From Albula goreensis (Eukaryota; Chordata; Actinopteri; Albuliformes; Albulidae), in NCBI GenBank assembly GCA_022829145.1, contig CM040753.1, positions 20,857,884-20,921,883 of the forward strand: DNA of 64,000 bases, read 5' to 3'. The notes under the pieces are model-generated. The model was not told the origin of the DNA and did no database searches. It saw nothing but the letters and a program-made list of their open reading frames with translations. Position 1 is the first letter of the stretch. Every line of letters starts with the position of its first letter. Of the stretch, positions 24,017 to 36,981 are shown in pieces. The position numbers and the translations under genes were made by a program.

Positions 24017-26870
24017 GCTGTTGAAGACAAACAAACACAGAATAAGGGGCACACTTTCCTCATGCTCAGAAAAATACACAAACATTGCCAAATATTTTGG
24101 ACCTCTTTCTTTGGACCCGCTGACTTTCTCATTGTTAATAGAAATTATGCTCGCTGGAAGCTTCATAAAATGGTAAAGGTCTAATGGTTGCCATATCTGG
24201 ACATGTGTGGCAGCTCTTTGACATGCATGCAAATCACCTGTCTTGTAACATGACAGGAGGTTCTTTCCCTGACAGCAACTCTATTGAAGTGGGCAGCTGC
24301 CACTGAGCTGCTCGCCCTTTTGCCTTTATGTCCTTCTGTTAGGAAGAGTCACCTGTGATTTCTGATAGAAGGAAGGAACTTCACCTTTGTGTACAATCAC
24401 TCTTTGATTAAATGTTTATCATTTAATCATGCTTCTTTTGACGTAATATATATCCTTTTTTGTAGCTGTCATCCTCTTCGGCTGACAGCCAGCTCTTAAA
24501 TTCAATCATATTATCTGTCATCAGAGTTTGAAGAACAGAAAGACAAATCAGGACAGAGTGATTTCATAGTACGCACAACATAACTTGCACTTAGCATTTG
24601 AGAGCTACTTGACAAAATGTAAAGATTATCATAACCAAAGGCAGCATCAGTGACAGTAAATTGCTTGCTATCATTCATGAATGCACAATTCAAATGTATT
24701 TTATTCTATATACTATATTAGCTGAAGAAAAATCCCAACTAAAATAAGCATTTCAGCATTATTTATGTTTTTATTGCCCATGGTACAAAAAACACTATAG
24801 GATTCACATACTTTTTGCTTATCATTGGTGTTTAGTGTTTCCTCACCAAATTTCATCATTGATTATACACTTAAGAGCCAGAGAGTCAGATGAAAAATGG
24901 AGGTTAGGGATTGTGGATTTTAGTGCTGCAGTGGCTGGAGGCCTGCATTGGAGAGGCAACAATTTGGTCAACCTTGTGGGGAAGAGAAAAGGGGTAAGCC
25001 AATTAAGTGTTGCAATAAATGTGTGGCAATAGAAAAAACAATTATCATGCTCTTGGCCACTCATGGTCAAGTATTTAACCAATGATACAAAAATGATATT
25101 GAAATTGAATTGAAAATGTAAAGCAAGTACTTTTCTATGTAAATATTCCTGCTAATCACTTAAGAAAGACATTTTTCATTACATCTTTCATTACTATAAC
25201 AACCTTATGCTTAGTGGCTGCAATAACAAATGCAAGAAAACATATTTGTTCATCAATGGACCTTTCCCTGCTAGCAACATTTGGTACCTGCCTTTAGCAT
25301 GTAAAAACTGAGCCCCCTGTAGATAGCTAACAGGTCACACACAAAAGTCCAGATGTATAAATAAAATTACATTCCAACCACATCGCGACTTGAGCATTTG
25401 TGATTAAAATTTATGTCAAGCCTCTCTTCATTTTTTCTTGTGAGACTCTAGGCCTCCGAACAGCTCTGCAGCTCATTTCTCCATAAACTCTTTATCTCTG
25501 CAGTGTTTCACCAGATGTGCTGTGCTGAGTCTTCCTCGTGACAGCTGCTTCCACACACCAATACATGGCCGCAGACTGAAGATAGATGCTTACCAGTGAT
25601 TGGAAAATTAGCATTCAGATTTATTAGGCTCGTTTAACACAGGTTGAATCATGAATAATCAAGGAGGACTGTATCACTGTGAGACTGTATATAATTCATA
25701 AATTGCATTAGATCAAAACTGCCACTCACAGATTCACGAACGTGCAAACTGCATGCCTATCATTTATTCGATGGAGGGAGTTTCTGGAAGGAGTTATATT
25801 GAATTGCTCATTAAGACAATTTGTTAAAAGGTCATTTCATATGACACAAACACATGCAACTAACTGTGATATCTAATCTTCAATTGTTTTCATTCAAACA
25901 TGTATTAGGTATTAGTAAACTTAATATTAGTATAACTAATCAGCATTTCAGCCTGGAGTCCACTCAACCACTAAATTATAAAAATAATGTTAATATTAAT
26001 TCCATGCTAGAATCCGTAGGACTGTATACCAGCCGCAGAACCTGGTTTGCTTACTAATTTTTTTTTTTTGTTATCAGTGCTGTTAATCAGAATGAAAAGG
26101 ACAAATGATTAGCCCTTACAAGAGTGGTTTTTATATCTGAAAATCAAAATGCAAGGAATATCAGGCAAATCATTTTGGGTGCTAGGTTGGTTGTTGATCT
26201 ATTAGTATGAAGGATACATATTTATTCTTTTTCATTTACTTATACAAATGTTTAGGGTTAATTCTTCAAGCCATTTTAACTCTGTTTGAAGCAAAATAGT
26301 GATGCTGGCTGAGACTCTCACACATGATGAATGCCACTATTAATATTTACTTTCAAAAATATTTTTTGTGAACATTACCTTGAATGGCAGCTGTAAACTA
26401 TTTATCCTTCATCTATTATTAGGGTTTAACAGTGAACATGCTTCTCTTACCTTTGACCTCTGACATACTGCTGATGAATGGCTGTTTACAAGTGTATTAA
26501 TAACTGGTGAAATGGTGTGTTACCCTCCTTGAACTTATGCATGTGTGTATCAGATATCTGTCTAAAGCATAGTTTGAGGGAATACACCACTTGAGCATAA
26601 CGGTCCCTAGAACAGATGTGTGAGTGTGCAGGTAAATGCTACTGTTTCTGTGTATCACCAGAAATGACACAAAGCATGTTTTTCTTAAATGCATACTTAG
26701 TATCATTTCTATTGATTTACAGAAACGGTTTTGTTTTTGCTTACCCTTATTGTCTATTTTAACAAGAAACAGCTGGCTATGCCTTACAGACACAAGTGGT
26801 TTTCTTCTCTAACGATACAAACGAAAAGGGAGAACACCGATGCTGGAATGTTGCTGCGTTATGCATAAGT
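24015..26870. other. Intergenic AT-rich stretch
   Basis: No gene or clear repeat seen. At 25440-25760 the sequence is more complex, with TAAT cores and few simple repeats, possibly a conserved non-coding element, unproven. Confidence 0.5.
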
Positions 26871-27443
26871 CCAGTGCTGCTATCCTTACAGAGGATATTG
26901 TGCAGTGCTGCTGTCCTTGTTCTTACAGAGGATATTGTGCAGTGCTGCTGTCCTCGTTCTTACAGAGGATATTGTGCAGTGCTGCTGTCCTCGTTCTTAC
27001 AGAGGATAGTGTGCAGTGCTGCTGTCCTCGTTCTTACAGAGGATAGTGTGCAGTGCTGCTGTCCTCGTTCTTACAGAGGATAGTGTGCAGTGCTGCTGTC
27101 CTCGTTCTTACAGAGGATAGTGTGCAGTGCTGCTGTCCTCGTTCTCACAGAGGATAGTGTGCAGTGCTGCTGTCCTCGTTCTCACAGAGGATAGTGTGCA
27201 GTGCTGCTGTCCTCGTTCTCACAGAGGATAGTGTGCAGTGCTGCTGTCCTCGTTCTCACAGAGGATAGTGTGCAGTGCTGCTGTCCTCGTTCTTACAGAG
27301 GATAGTGCGCAGTGCTGCTTCCCTCGTTCTTACAGAGGATAGTGTGCAGTGCTGCTGTCCTCGTTCTTACAGAGGATAGTGTGCAGTGCTGCTGTCCTCG
27401 TTCTTACAGAGGATAGTGTGCGGTGCTGCTGTCCTCGTTCCAG
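26871..27443. repeat. 37-bp minisatellite, about 15.5 copies
   Basis: The unit runs gtgcagtgctgctgtcctcg then ttcttacagaggatagt (37 bp). Copies are 95-100% alike. The first copy is shortened (lacks about 6 bp); the first three carry gatatt, not gatagt; four adjacent copies (27121-27270) carry ctcac in place of cttac; the last ends in cggtgctgctgtcctcgttc. Because 37 is not a multiple of 3, every frame is crossed and long frames of Cys/Leu/Ser repeats arise by artefact. It is not a CRISPR array: the unit has no unique spacers. Confidence 0.97.
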
Positions 27444-27599
27444 CTGATAGTCACTGTTTTAATTTTGTATCACATTTGCTGGAAGCAGCAGTATCCATGC
27501 AGAGGGACCAAGGGACCACCCCTTGGACCAAGAGCATACATGCACATACACACAAAATAAGGACACATATGAAGAAATTAACCACAGTAGCAATAAGCT

Positions 27600-27930
27600 A
27601 AGTTAGTAACATCTGTCAGGTGGAATGGCCCATCACAGAGTCAGTGCTTTTATGTGTTCAATGAATGGGGACCATGTTTTAACAAATTTGCTATAGGACC
27701 CTCTCAGTGTATGTCTTAATTTCTCAAGCTGGAGCAGCGATAATATCTCCTGTATCCATCTCTTAAAAGGTGGCTGTTTGTTTGACTTCCAATTCATGAA
27801 ACTTAATCTGCATGCTGTGAGACTACTGAATGCTATGGCTGTGCATTTGTGACATCCATTTCCTCTGGTATGAGTCCAAAGATGGCAGTGAGTGGGTTAG
27901 GTTCAAGAGGTGCGTTACATATAACTGAAA
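27600..27930 (-). mobile_element. L1-like LINE ORF2 C-terminal fragment
   Basis: The minus strand of 27620-27840 reads AIAFSSLTACRLSFMNWKSN, QPPFKRWIQEILSLLQLEKL, RHTLRGSYSKFVKTWSPFIE: the C-terminal signature of fish L1-type reverse-transcriptase proteins (ARRLILxNWKS...LEKIRY...F...WGPF). A preceding piece, PLTAIFGLIPEE at about 27880-27910, is in another frame, so at least one frameshift has occurred. The RT and endonuclease domains are absent; a 5'-truncated, dead copy. It lies next to the minisatellite. Confidence 0.75.
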
Positions 27931-29280
27931 GTCGAATATGGAGGACCAGAAATTAAATATGGAGGAACAAGACCACTTTATTATGATTTTAATGATGGAA
28001 ACATCTCTATGGAATAGAAATAGATGCAGGGAACCAGGTTAGTACATGTAGAATGGTTAAAGGCTTGCAAAGCTCAGGGGCCCCACTTATTATCTGCCTG
28101 CTGTCTCAGCTCTATGGAACCCTCTGAACCATCGCTGCTACATTCTGCACTGGGAAACTGATGCTCTTTAAATAGTCATCTGATGCTCCATAAATAATGA
28201 ATTCATTAAAGTCTAAAAATAAGTGGGCACTCTCTCCATTCGCTTTTCAGCCCTATTCAGAAGAAAACTGCTCTGACTGAAACCTGTCTTAGACACATTG
28301 TTCAGAAATGATGCCTTTTCAGAGCACCTATCCATATCTCAGTGTCTCCTCCTCCTCTCTTTAATTAAACTCTCACAGACAAGCCGTTCACACACCGCCG
28401 CCTCACTGATTATTGTTTAGCTGCTGTTAATTAGGCTTCAGTAACTGCCCATGAATCTGGTCTTGGCTGTAATGCAAAGACTGGTACTCAGAAAATAGGG
28501 CCTATAGAGTGGAGATGGGTCTGTGCTGTTTGTCCCTTAAGGCTAAATCCCTTTATATAAGCCTTGTTTGGGCTGAGCCTCTAGTAGTAGGAGTTGTAGA
28601 TGCAAGGAACAACTGGGGGGTGGGGGGTGGGGAGTGGCCAAGCTGATAAGGGCTTAAGACAGAGCCACCCACTCTGTGCCACTTGTGAAAGAGCTTTCTA
28701 AATTTGTGTGTCAGGGAAGCTCCATTACTAACCACCCCCCTCCCCATCCCCCGCACCACCCCCTACCACCTGCAGCTACGTCTGCTTATTTGCTTTATGT
28801 TCATCTGGCCTGATTTGTAACTGGGCCCCACCCTTTCTCTTGTTCACTGATTATTTCTCCAGGGCCAGGTGCTGGAAAGGCAACCTCCAAACTCCTAATA
28901 TGCTGCACCGAAGAGGAGACAAAACTCCACTAAGTACACAAGTGCACACAAACTATACAATTAAGGATATTTTTTGTTGTTGAGTAACAGGGTTTAAATA
29001 AAGTGATAGACTCTCATTCACAACATTCTGATAATTTGCAGCTGGTGTTGCTTGTGTTAAAAAATATGGCTGGCATTCTGGAAGGCATACCTCAAACTTC
29101 CTAGCTCTTCCTCCATCCTTCTTTTATGGAAATGAAGTGTGTTGAAATAAAATACGTTAGCATGATATTTCAACACTTGACAATATGTGGGCAACTATAA
29201 TATAAATGACTTTCAGATGCAATATACAAAAACACTGCTGTGGAATATATTGATCATATTAAGTCAATATATTACAATAT
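27931..29280. other. Intergenic
   Basis: No gene seen. A G-run cluster (28615-28634, runs of 4-6 G) and a C-rich stretch (28733-28770). At 28330-28470 several TAAT cores occur (ttaattaaact, gttaattagg), weak evidence for a non-coding regulatory block. Confidence 0.5.
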
Positions 29281-29286
29281 ATTGCA

Positions 29287-29287
<1 letters not shown>

Positions 29288-29360
<73 letters not shown>
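29288..29360. repeat. (TA)n microsatellite
   Basis: About 36 uninterrupted TA units. It directly abuts a LINE fragment. Confidence 0.97.
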
Positions 29361-29368
<8 letters not shown>

Positions 29369-29378
29369 TCCATTTTCT

Positions 29379-29590
29379 TTAACAGCTACCAACATTCTGA
29401 TCTCTCTGGCCCTGTGTCTGTCTGTCAGTCTGTTTCCTCTGCTGCTTCACTGCACAGGCCCATTTGTGTCCATCATCGCCCCTGACAACAGGAATGACCT
29501 GCCCACGCCAGTCAGTTTATCAGTCGCCCACCTCTTTCCACTGCTTTCTGAAGACTCATCTCTTCGGGCAGAGCCTAGGTTCCACTAACT
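29379..29590 (+). mobile_element. L2/CR1-type LINE C-terminal fragment
   Basis: On the + strand, the pieces NDLPTPVSLSVAHLF and, one frame over, KTHLFGQSL match the end of many fish non-LTR reverse transcriptases (WNDLP..VR.S.SL..FK..LKTHLF). One frame change separates the pieces (near 29535). Only the last about 50 residues are present. The (TA)n before it may mark the 5' truncation boundary. Confidence 0.55.
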
Positions 29591-32500
29591 GAGATCTGAC
29601 CTGAAACCAAATGATTAAACTAAGAAACAGATATACACTACTTGATCAGAGGTCTGTGAACTAATTTGAATGGCAAGATTAACTTCTGTGACACTTAATT
29701 TGCTTTAGCAGTTGAGAAATAAGTTTGAAATTTTTTCATGATTTCAGTATTTCTTTATTTGCGCTTCTATAATTGCAGTGTGATACATTATAGTATTGTC
29801 TTAATTTTAATATTTAAATATTTTCTGTAAAATGCCACACTTCCAACCTTCCTAATGTCACAAGTAATACAAACATAAATTAATACATTCTGTATCAATG
29901 CATTAATGTGAAAGTATAACAATAAATATCTACATCTACACAGATGCTCCACTGGTGAGTTACAAGTAATACATATTTATTTTGGTTGCTTGTGAACCAC
30001 AATTCAGGTCTTTAAATTTATAATTTATTGATGAATAGCAATTAACATTATGTACAATATAAACAAGCTCTAAGGGCATAAATGTTACCTGCCAAATTAA
30101 TACAGAATAATTATAACATTCATTAAAGGAGGTAGGCACTAGGCACTCTTTGTGCTTGCTTGTTTATTGTTCAGGTCCTTTGGGGAAATTATTAGACAAA
30201 AGAGGAAAGGGTATTGGCACAAGGACATCCACTATCTCACTAAATGACCCTGCTTCAGCATGATACAATTGAGAGATCTTTGTCAGTGGTCAGATTAGTT
30301 GAGAGGACTTGTATTTTCTCTTTTGAAAAATACAGTGTCTCAAACATGGGGCCTTCTCAATGCAGAAGTGCAGGGGCAGGTGGAAAACTGGGGGAGGGCT
30401 TCTGAATATGGCTGATGGCTTTGACTGATGAGGTGCCAGGCAACATGCACAATGGCTCATGGGAATTGGTGTGAATTGTTGTGCCCTAGAAAGAGTCTTT
30501 TTTGATATATTGATCTTCCTTGTCAATTAAATGGACTCCAATAAATGAGTCCTTAACCTCTCCTACATTCAGTGTTCAAAAGGCCTAATACAGAGAGCTT
30601 TCGTGATCTTATATTTCTGGATTCAGGAAAATTTTACAGGACATCCACTGTGGACATTTTCTGAACATGTCTGTCATTAATTTGATGTATGGAGAGGGAA
30701 TGCTTCCCCATAAATTAGGCCTGGTCTCTGAAAGTTACAAGACCGTGTGTGATATCTAGAAGAATCCAAGCATAGTTCATGTCTGGACATTGAAGCTAGA
30801 TTGAATATTAAAAAAAACCAACAAATATGTTGGTTTTTGTTATTTTTCAGCATTAACATTTTCATGTCGAGATAACCCAAGATATTGACTGTAGTACATA
30901 TAAAGAGTACCAGACAATCATATGCTGACTGTGCCACATCATTTCTGCAGAGCTGGAATGTAGTAGGAATGATCATGTTTGCAGACTGTTTAATACTTGA
31001 AGTAGACTTGCTGGATATTTTTCAGTTTTAGCAGATGTCTTTGAAAACAAACACAGTCATGTGCAAATATGCAAAGTGAAACTGACACATGCGCCGTTAA
31101 TAGTACTTGCACCCAACATTGCTTTTCCTGTGAAAGATATGTTTTCAGTATGATTAGAGCAAAACCCTAATTGAGCTGAGTTCTGGTAAATAACTTGCAA
31201 GCAGCCCATAAGAATCAAATAACTACAAGCTCTGTCATTTCTGTTGCTTGGGCAAAGCCTGCAACACAGAAAACCATGATATAAGCCTCATTTGCAGTCT
31301 CAACCACACAGCATAATCAAATTTTCATGTGACCATGACTCAGTACATTTGTGCAATGATTCTACAGTAGCATGCTACATTGTTATTGGTGCATTTCTTC
31401 TTTTTTTTTTTTTAACTGTTTTTGTCTCCAAATGTTTGGAATCCCAAATGAATTCTGTTTGTGGTCAATGCTGCAATCTTCTATATGAATTAGGGAAAAT
31501 GTGTTCTCTTCTGAAAGACAGTGTCAGCTACTGCTTATTTTCACTTCACAGTCAACTCATTTTGCACAAGCACTGAACTAGATGAAAACAATTGTTTTCA
31601 ACCAAAAACATAGATAGTCTTTTGACTCCAGTCCTTCTCTGGGCTACACTACAGCCAATTGTCCTGCTGTCTAGAATCAGCACTAGCACAGTCTGAGTTT
31701 GGTGCAGAACCATGGGGCCCATTCATGCCCTAGAACAGGGCCTTAACAGGATAAGCCACACATTACCCCCCATTTGCTGGGCATTTGACAGTGATGTTTT
31801 GCTTTTCTGCTTGCTGCCAGTGCAGTGCTGCACCATGAGATGCATCCTCTGTACACAGAGGGAGAGAGGGGCGGACTGTTTGAAACAGATGAATGCCAAA
31901 ACAAATTGCAACACGACTCAGTCAGAGCACTCCCTGGAGCTGAGAAAAAAAAAAAAACATAAAACAACCGGGCTGGGTTTTCCTGATGAAATTATTGGAC
32001 ATTTTCTACAAAACATTCTTGTTTAAACCTGCAAACCATCAGCCAGATAAATTGTGGGGGGGTGTACCTCTTGGAGGTTATGATTGGAGAGCTCAGATGA
32101 CCCATTGACTGTATGTGATAAACGGATCCCCCCTCCCCTTTTTTTCACCCAGCACAACAACCCCCACATCCCCCCCAACAATCTTAATCACCAGGATTTA
32201 CTGCTCAGTCGTCCACAATTTGCAGTGAGCCGTATTCACCCCTCGTGTCGATCCAGGTCGAATTCAATTTGTAAGATATTATTTATTGATCCGAAGGCAT
32301 TGGCTTCTCCAACAGGACTGGGTGAACCTTGACCTGCATGCGCCGTTTTCCTCGATCATCTGCTCAGCCCCTCAGTCTGAACTGCATGCAGGTCAATCCA
32401 TGGCCATCCCACTGTGTCACCATAGTGATGTAGTTAAATGCTGGAGGGTCTTACGGACACAGTGGACAGTAGCGCCTGATCAGGTGAAGTCTGAATCAGG

Positions 32501-34250
32501 GTGAAATAATGAAATACTTTAACCCTTAGCCTTCAGACACCAGGAAAATTCATGTTTTTTAAAAGAATGATCACCACAACATCACCAGTATTCAGAGGAA
32601 AATTACTTTCATTATACATGTTTTAATTTCTGCATGTTTGTTCTCAGGGATCTTCCACAGTTATTGCAAATGTTATCAGAACTTCAGAACTTAATGTATT
32701 TACATAAATATTTCACCCAAAGGTGTGATAACAGAGCAAAGGGTCATTTGTGGGAAAATAACTGCATCATAACAATCTGACCAAGAATGATAAATTATTA
32801 GTCAGTTAGGAACTGAAAGTTCACACAGAAAGTTGCAACTGCCACAGAACTCTTCATTAATGTTGATTGGAAACTGATTAGGAAAGCAAGCAAAACACAC
32901 ATGAAAGACACTGCATTTTTGTATCCAGAAATGATTCAACTTACAAAATGTGCAGATGACTTTTTGTATCAAGTGATAGATATGTTGAAACCTCACACAC
33001 TCATATTAAGTATGTCAGGATGTATTGGTTTTAACCAGCTGGCCCCCATCTGCCCAATCAATGCATTTCCCTTAAGACCTCAATCCTGGCAGTAAGTAAA
33101 TTATTTAAATAATGAATGGATGTCCCTTTGATATGAAAATGTGAATGTTTCTTGTAGTAAGCTGTGCCATTTACTATCACCTTTATTCAGTGTATGGTAA
33201 AATGTACTGTAATTTGTATGGACCTAAACAATGGCTTGAATATGAAGGAAATATTAAAAAATTATCACTGAGCATATTTAAAACCGCTCAAACGGTGAGA
33301 GCTGTAAATTTTAACTTATGGAGAAATTAAGGGTTGTGTAGAACCATTGCAATACAAATTGAGGAAAGCCGTTTCTCCTCTATTCTACATTTCAGTTTCA
33401 AAATTATCTTTCCCATTGGAATCATCTTCAATTTGCAGCTTTTAAATTAAAAAGGAAATAATCCCTAATTTAAATCTACTAACCAAAAATCCTACTTTTC
33501 ATGAGCTCGAAATCCTTCGCAGTTCCTACTCACTTTGATTCCAGGTCATCACTGCAAAGGAGATTTGAGTTCTCAGTTGACCAAACTGGTAAGATAAAAT
33601 AAAGTAAAAGCACAACAGTATATATGATAAATGTATAAACCAGTAAACCACAGAGTGAAAAGAAATAAGACTTTTGTGGTTAGAGTACTTCAGCTGCTGT
33701 AGACGTGGGTAGTTATCCATATTAATCTGTGAAAATTCCAGTCATACACAAACAAAATAAAACATAAGCTGGTCATGAAGCATCTTGCAACCAATTACAT
33801 CAGCCTGATATTTTAAGAAAGGAGGTGGTCTGTACCAGTCTTTTGTTTGTCAACTTTCTCCATAAATTTCCTTTGATTTTCAGAGAAAAAAGGGGCAGAG
33901 GCAAGCTGGGATACATCGTCACGCTGAGTAGATGTACTTGATGCAATTAAAAAAGATTTGTGTGTACAAAGCCATTTATCAGGTGTGAGGCACACAGTCA
34001 CATGCATGAACACGCATCAATGTTGACATGCCTTGAAACAAAAAAAATCTTCTCATTCTATGTCACTGAGGCAGAAACATTTATTAGACAGCCCACTGGC
34101 TCTCTTTCACCCAAACAACAAGGCTGCTTAACTAACCTTACATTTTGTTTTTGTTGAGAGACTGAATAACAAAAAAGCAACTCGCAGTATTAGCCATCAT
34201 ACCTTTTGTCAGCAGGGGATTAAAAGGGGAGTTATCACATTTTACATTAC
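29591..34250. other. Intergenic, AT-rich
   Basis: No gene or named repeat seen. A 10-bp-stem hairpin lies at 30813-30838 (aaaaaccaac, loop aaatat, gttggttttt). A more complex, CpG-retaining block lies at 32195-32480 and may be conserved non-coding DNA. Confidence 0.5.
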
Positions 34251-34254
34251 AATA

Positions 34255-34325
34255 CTTCACATTTTCTTAGCAGATTCTTTTATGCAGAGTGACTTGTACG
34301 ATAATGTGTCATACAGGGACACATG
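34255..34325 (+). repeat. Dispersed fish repeat, decayed copy
   Basis: tcttagcagattcttttatg then cagagtgacttgtac resembles the very common fish motif ttagcagacgcttttatcca-aagcgacttaca found in SINE-like and MITE-like repeats. About 25% diverged. Boundaries not visible. Confidence 0.45.
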
Positions 34326-35359
34326 ACTACATGTGTCACAAACTGGAATAGCCATCTGAGATCACCTGGTAACAACAAGACCTCACAGGAAGTTCCTCCC
34401 TCTTGTTCTTCCTGTGACACCAGCTCAAGAAAACATTTTTATTACAGAAAATGATTGATTAGAGACTGGCAAATCACCTCTCATTCACTCTTTTAAAATA
34501 ATGAATGGATTAGATAATGCTCTAAACCAGAAACTAAGACAACACAATAATCAAGAGCCAGCTTTTAATACCATATCACATAAACACATCACAAACTTTT
34601 TCCACTTCTCTAGAAATTGTTTGCTTTCTGACCAACCTCACCACATGACAATGAACATCAGCTGCAAATGAACTACTATAGAATATATGTTGACCTACGA
34701 GCTCCACTCAGTTTAATAGTACTTGCACTTCTAGAAACATTTTTAAAAATTTGATAAAACACTAATTGTACAATGGTGAATTTGGCTTCAAATAGCCTGT
34801 CAAGTTGTTCTTAGTGGTATGGCGGTTGGATGTTCTCTTTGAGAATGTGTAGAAGAACTTGTGGAACTCACGCAGCTCTCTCCCTTCAACAGGAAAGTGT
34901 ACATCAGGATTTCACCTATTTTCAGTTTTTGTAGTATGTTGTATGTTTTGTAGGCTAATAATATCTTTTTGTGAATATGAATTGTGAATGAAAATACATT
35001 TTCTCAGCAACTTTATGATCAAAGTACTGAAACTATAATCTTTAAAAATTATTTTTCCCAATTCTGTCTTTTTTTCTTTTTGTCCTTCTGCCCAACAAAA
35101 TGTAAAAATCATGTATTGTTGTCTGGGTAAATGAGGCGGTATGTGCCTTGTGCAATGTAATGAAGTAATGCTGTGACATAAATTACAGTCCAGGACATCC
35201 ACACATGAATCCCATGAAAACTGCACAGGACTTTCTAGACGTGCTGCCAGGAAGATACAAAACCTAATCAATCCCAGGTCCCATTTAATCCACACTCCTG
35301 GAGGTATAAACCTACTGATATTCCTATGGATCAATGACAGTTTGCTTTTGCATGAGGCT
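34326..35359. other. Intergenic, no gene
   Basis: AT-rich. A 140-codon minus-strand frame at 34912-35334 has no signal, domain or splice context and is judged chance. Confidence 0.5.
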
Positions 35360-35387
35360 CTTTGTGACTCAAGTAAGAGTCACAAAG
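35360..35387. other. Perfect 11-bp-stem hairpin with AP-1 site
   Basis: ctttgtgactc, loop aagtaa, gagtcacaaag: 11 perfect pairs, 6-base loop. The left arm plus first loop base holds TGACTCA (AP-1/TRE). It lies about 20 bp before the CpG cluster. Confidence 0.6.
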
Positions 35388-35404
35388 CTGATCCATGCCT
35401 GTGT

Positions 35405-36089
35405 CTCAAGTCGTAGTTTGGCCCATATGGTCATCCACTGATCTTGACCTGACGTTCCTTCTAGAAGCTGCAAGACAGTCCTTCGCGGCGGAAAGTATGT
35501 TCAGTTACTGTAGAATGATGTCAAATTGAGCGCTCTGTTTCGTTTGCTGTCTATTAAATTAAGATTGACACGAGAGGCACGAGGGCGATTGTCAGCGCGG
35601 GTACATCTACGGAATGTCTTTAAAAATTAGGAACATATATTATACATTTTTGAACTGAATTATAACAGCCCGATAAATAACTATTCACTTACTTGATCTC
35701 TCAGCATTTCGGAATCCCTCTTTGTTAGCTACGCACTCCTGATACAGACGCTTCGTTAAAGTTAACAAACGAAGAAAACTTGAATATGATAGTGCTTCTT
35801 GTAATAGTTAAAAGATGGGAAAGTTTAGTCCAATCAATGAGGAAATGTGGCGTATGTTGAAATGGGCCCACCCACATCTACAGGTAGCTTTACCTCTACC
35901 TAAACCACCTATGCTAACTCGCTAATTAGAGGCATTCTCTGCAAGCAGGTGAGAACCAAGCTGGCTGACGAGCTATCTAGGTAGCTATTAAACCACTGCG
36001 GAGCAAATGATAGAAAGGACAATTCCAAACTGCTAGTCCTGTTGTTCTCCACGTTGAACTGTGTCAGTGAAGCCTGCTGTCGCTGAAAG
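35405..36089 (+). promoter_or_regulatory. CpG cluster, candidate promoter and non-coding first exon
   Basis: About 26 CpG in 680 bp in a region where CpG is otherwise rare, a CCAATCA box at 35830-35836, and a splice donor-like AAG|GTAGGA at 36087-36095. The stretch 35940-36089 lacks a long frame and would be a 5' non-coding exon. Possible product unknown; a candidate second exon lies at 36982-37225. The 26-CpG count was done by eye. Confidence 0.35.
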
Positions 36090-36981
36090 GTAGGAGGAAA
36101 ATTACATGCATATGTTTCATGCCCCCCAACACATCAACATATAGCAGCTTGTGGGGGCAAGGAACTGAGCAATGAGATTCAGATATTTCGAACTCCACAA
36201 GACAATGTGTAACTGCGGTGTAATGTGTACAGTACGGTATATTCAGTTCTCACTTAAATATTTTAATTAAGTAGGCTGTCGTAAAATAACTTTTAATTGA
36301 ACTTATGTTACTAAAGCAATGAATGTGTATTGCACTGACACCTGATGAAGAGATATAGTAATGTTCCTGTCTTTGATGGTATTGAGCGTTATGCCATGAC
36401 AAAATTTCTGGATAAGAATAAGGAACTACTTGAAGCCCAGTTTCTTGAAAATCAGAATCACAATATGATTTTAAAGACTACTTGCTACCAGGTGTGCTAG
36501 TGCTAACAAGATCTTCTGAATCAGAATGAAACTCCATATCAGAAGCAGATGAAGGCAAAGTATGATTTGAATTCTTGGCCATCAGAGTGATGCTATCCCT
36601 AACAATGCAAGTAGATTTAGCCTGCAGTAGAGAGACATTACAAACTAACCAGCTAACAGAGAGATTATTGTTTAGTCACTATCTCTGCAACAAAGTCTGG
36701 ATAATCAAGAGAAAAACAGGCACGGTAGGTGCTGGGGTTTTAGACTTATCTGAGTTTCAAGAACTTACATTGCCACAGCATTTTCAATGGTAGTTTGAGC
36801 TACTAGCAGTCACATTGTCTGCCAAGTGCCAGCAGACAATAGGGTTGTTATATTTTAAATATTAAGGATGAGGACACTCAGGGGTGGTGGAGGGTGTGCT
36901 TATTTTTTCTCAGAAGCATATGCAGTTGTACATGTTACAACCAGCAATACTTTTAGAAACATGACAAGCTTTTCCTTGCAG

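Noticed and set aside
26871-27443. CRISPR-like array
   Set aside because: The units are contiguous copies without unique spacers, in vertebrate DNA; it is a minisatellite.
34912-35334. 140-codon minus-strand frame
   Set aside because: No domain, no start context, no splice sites, and composition matches the AT-rich surroundings.
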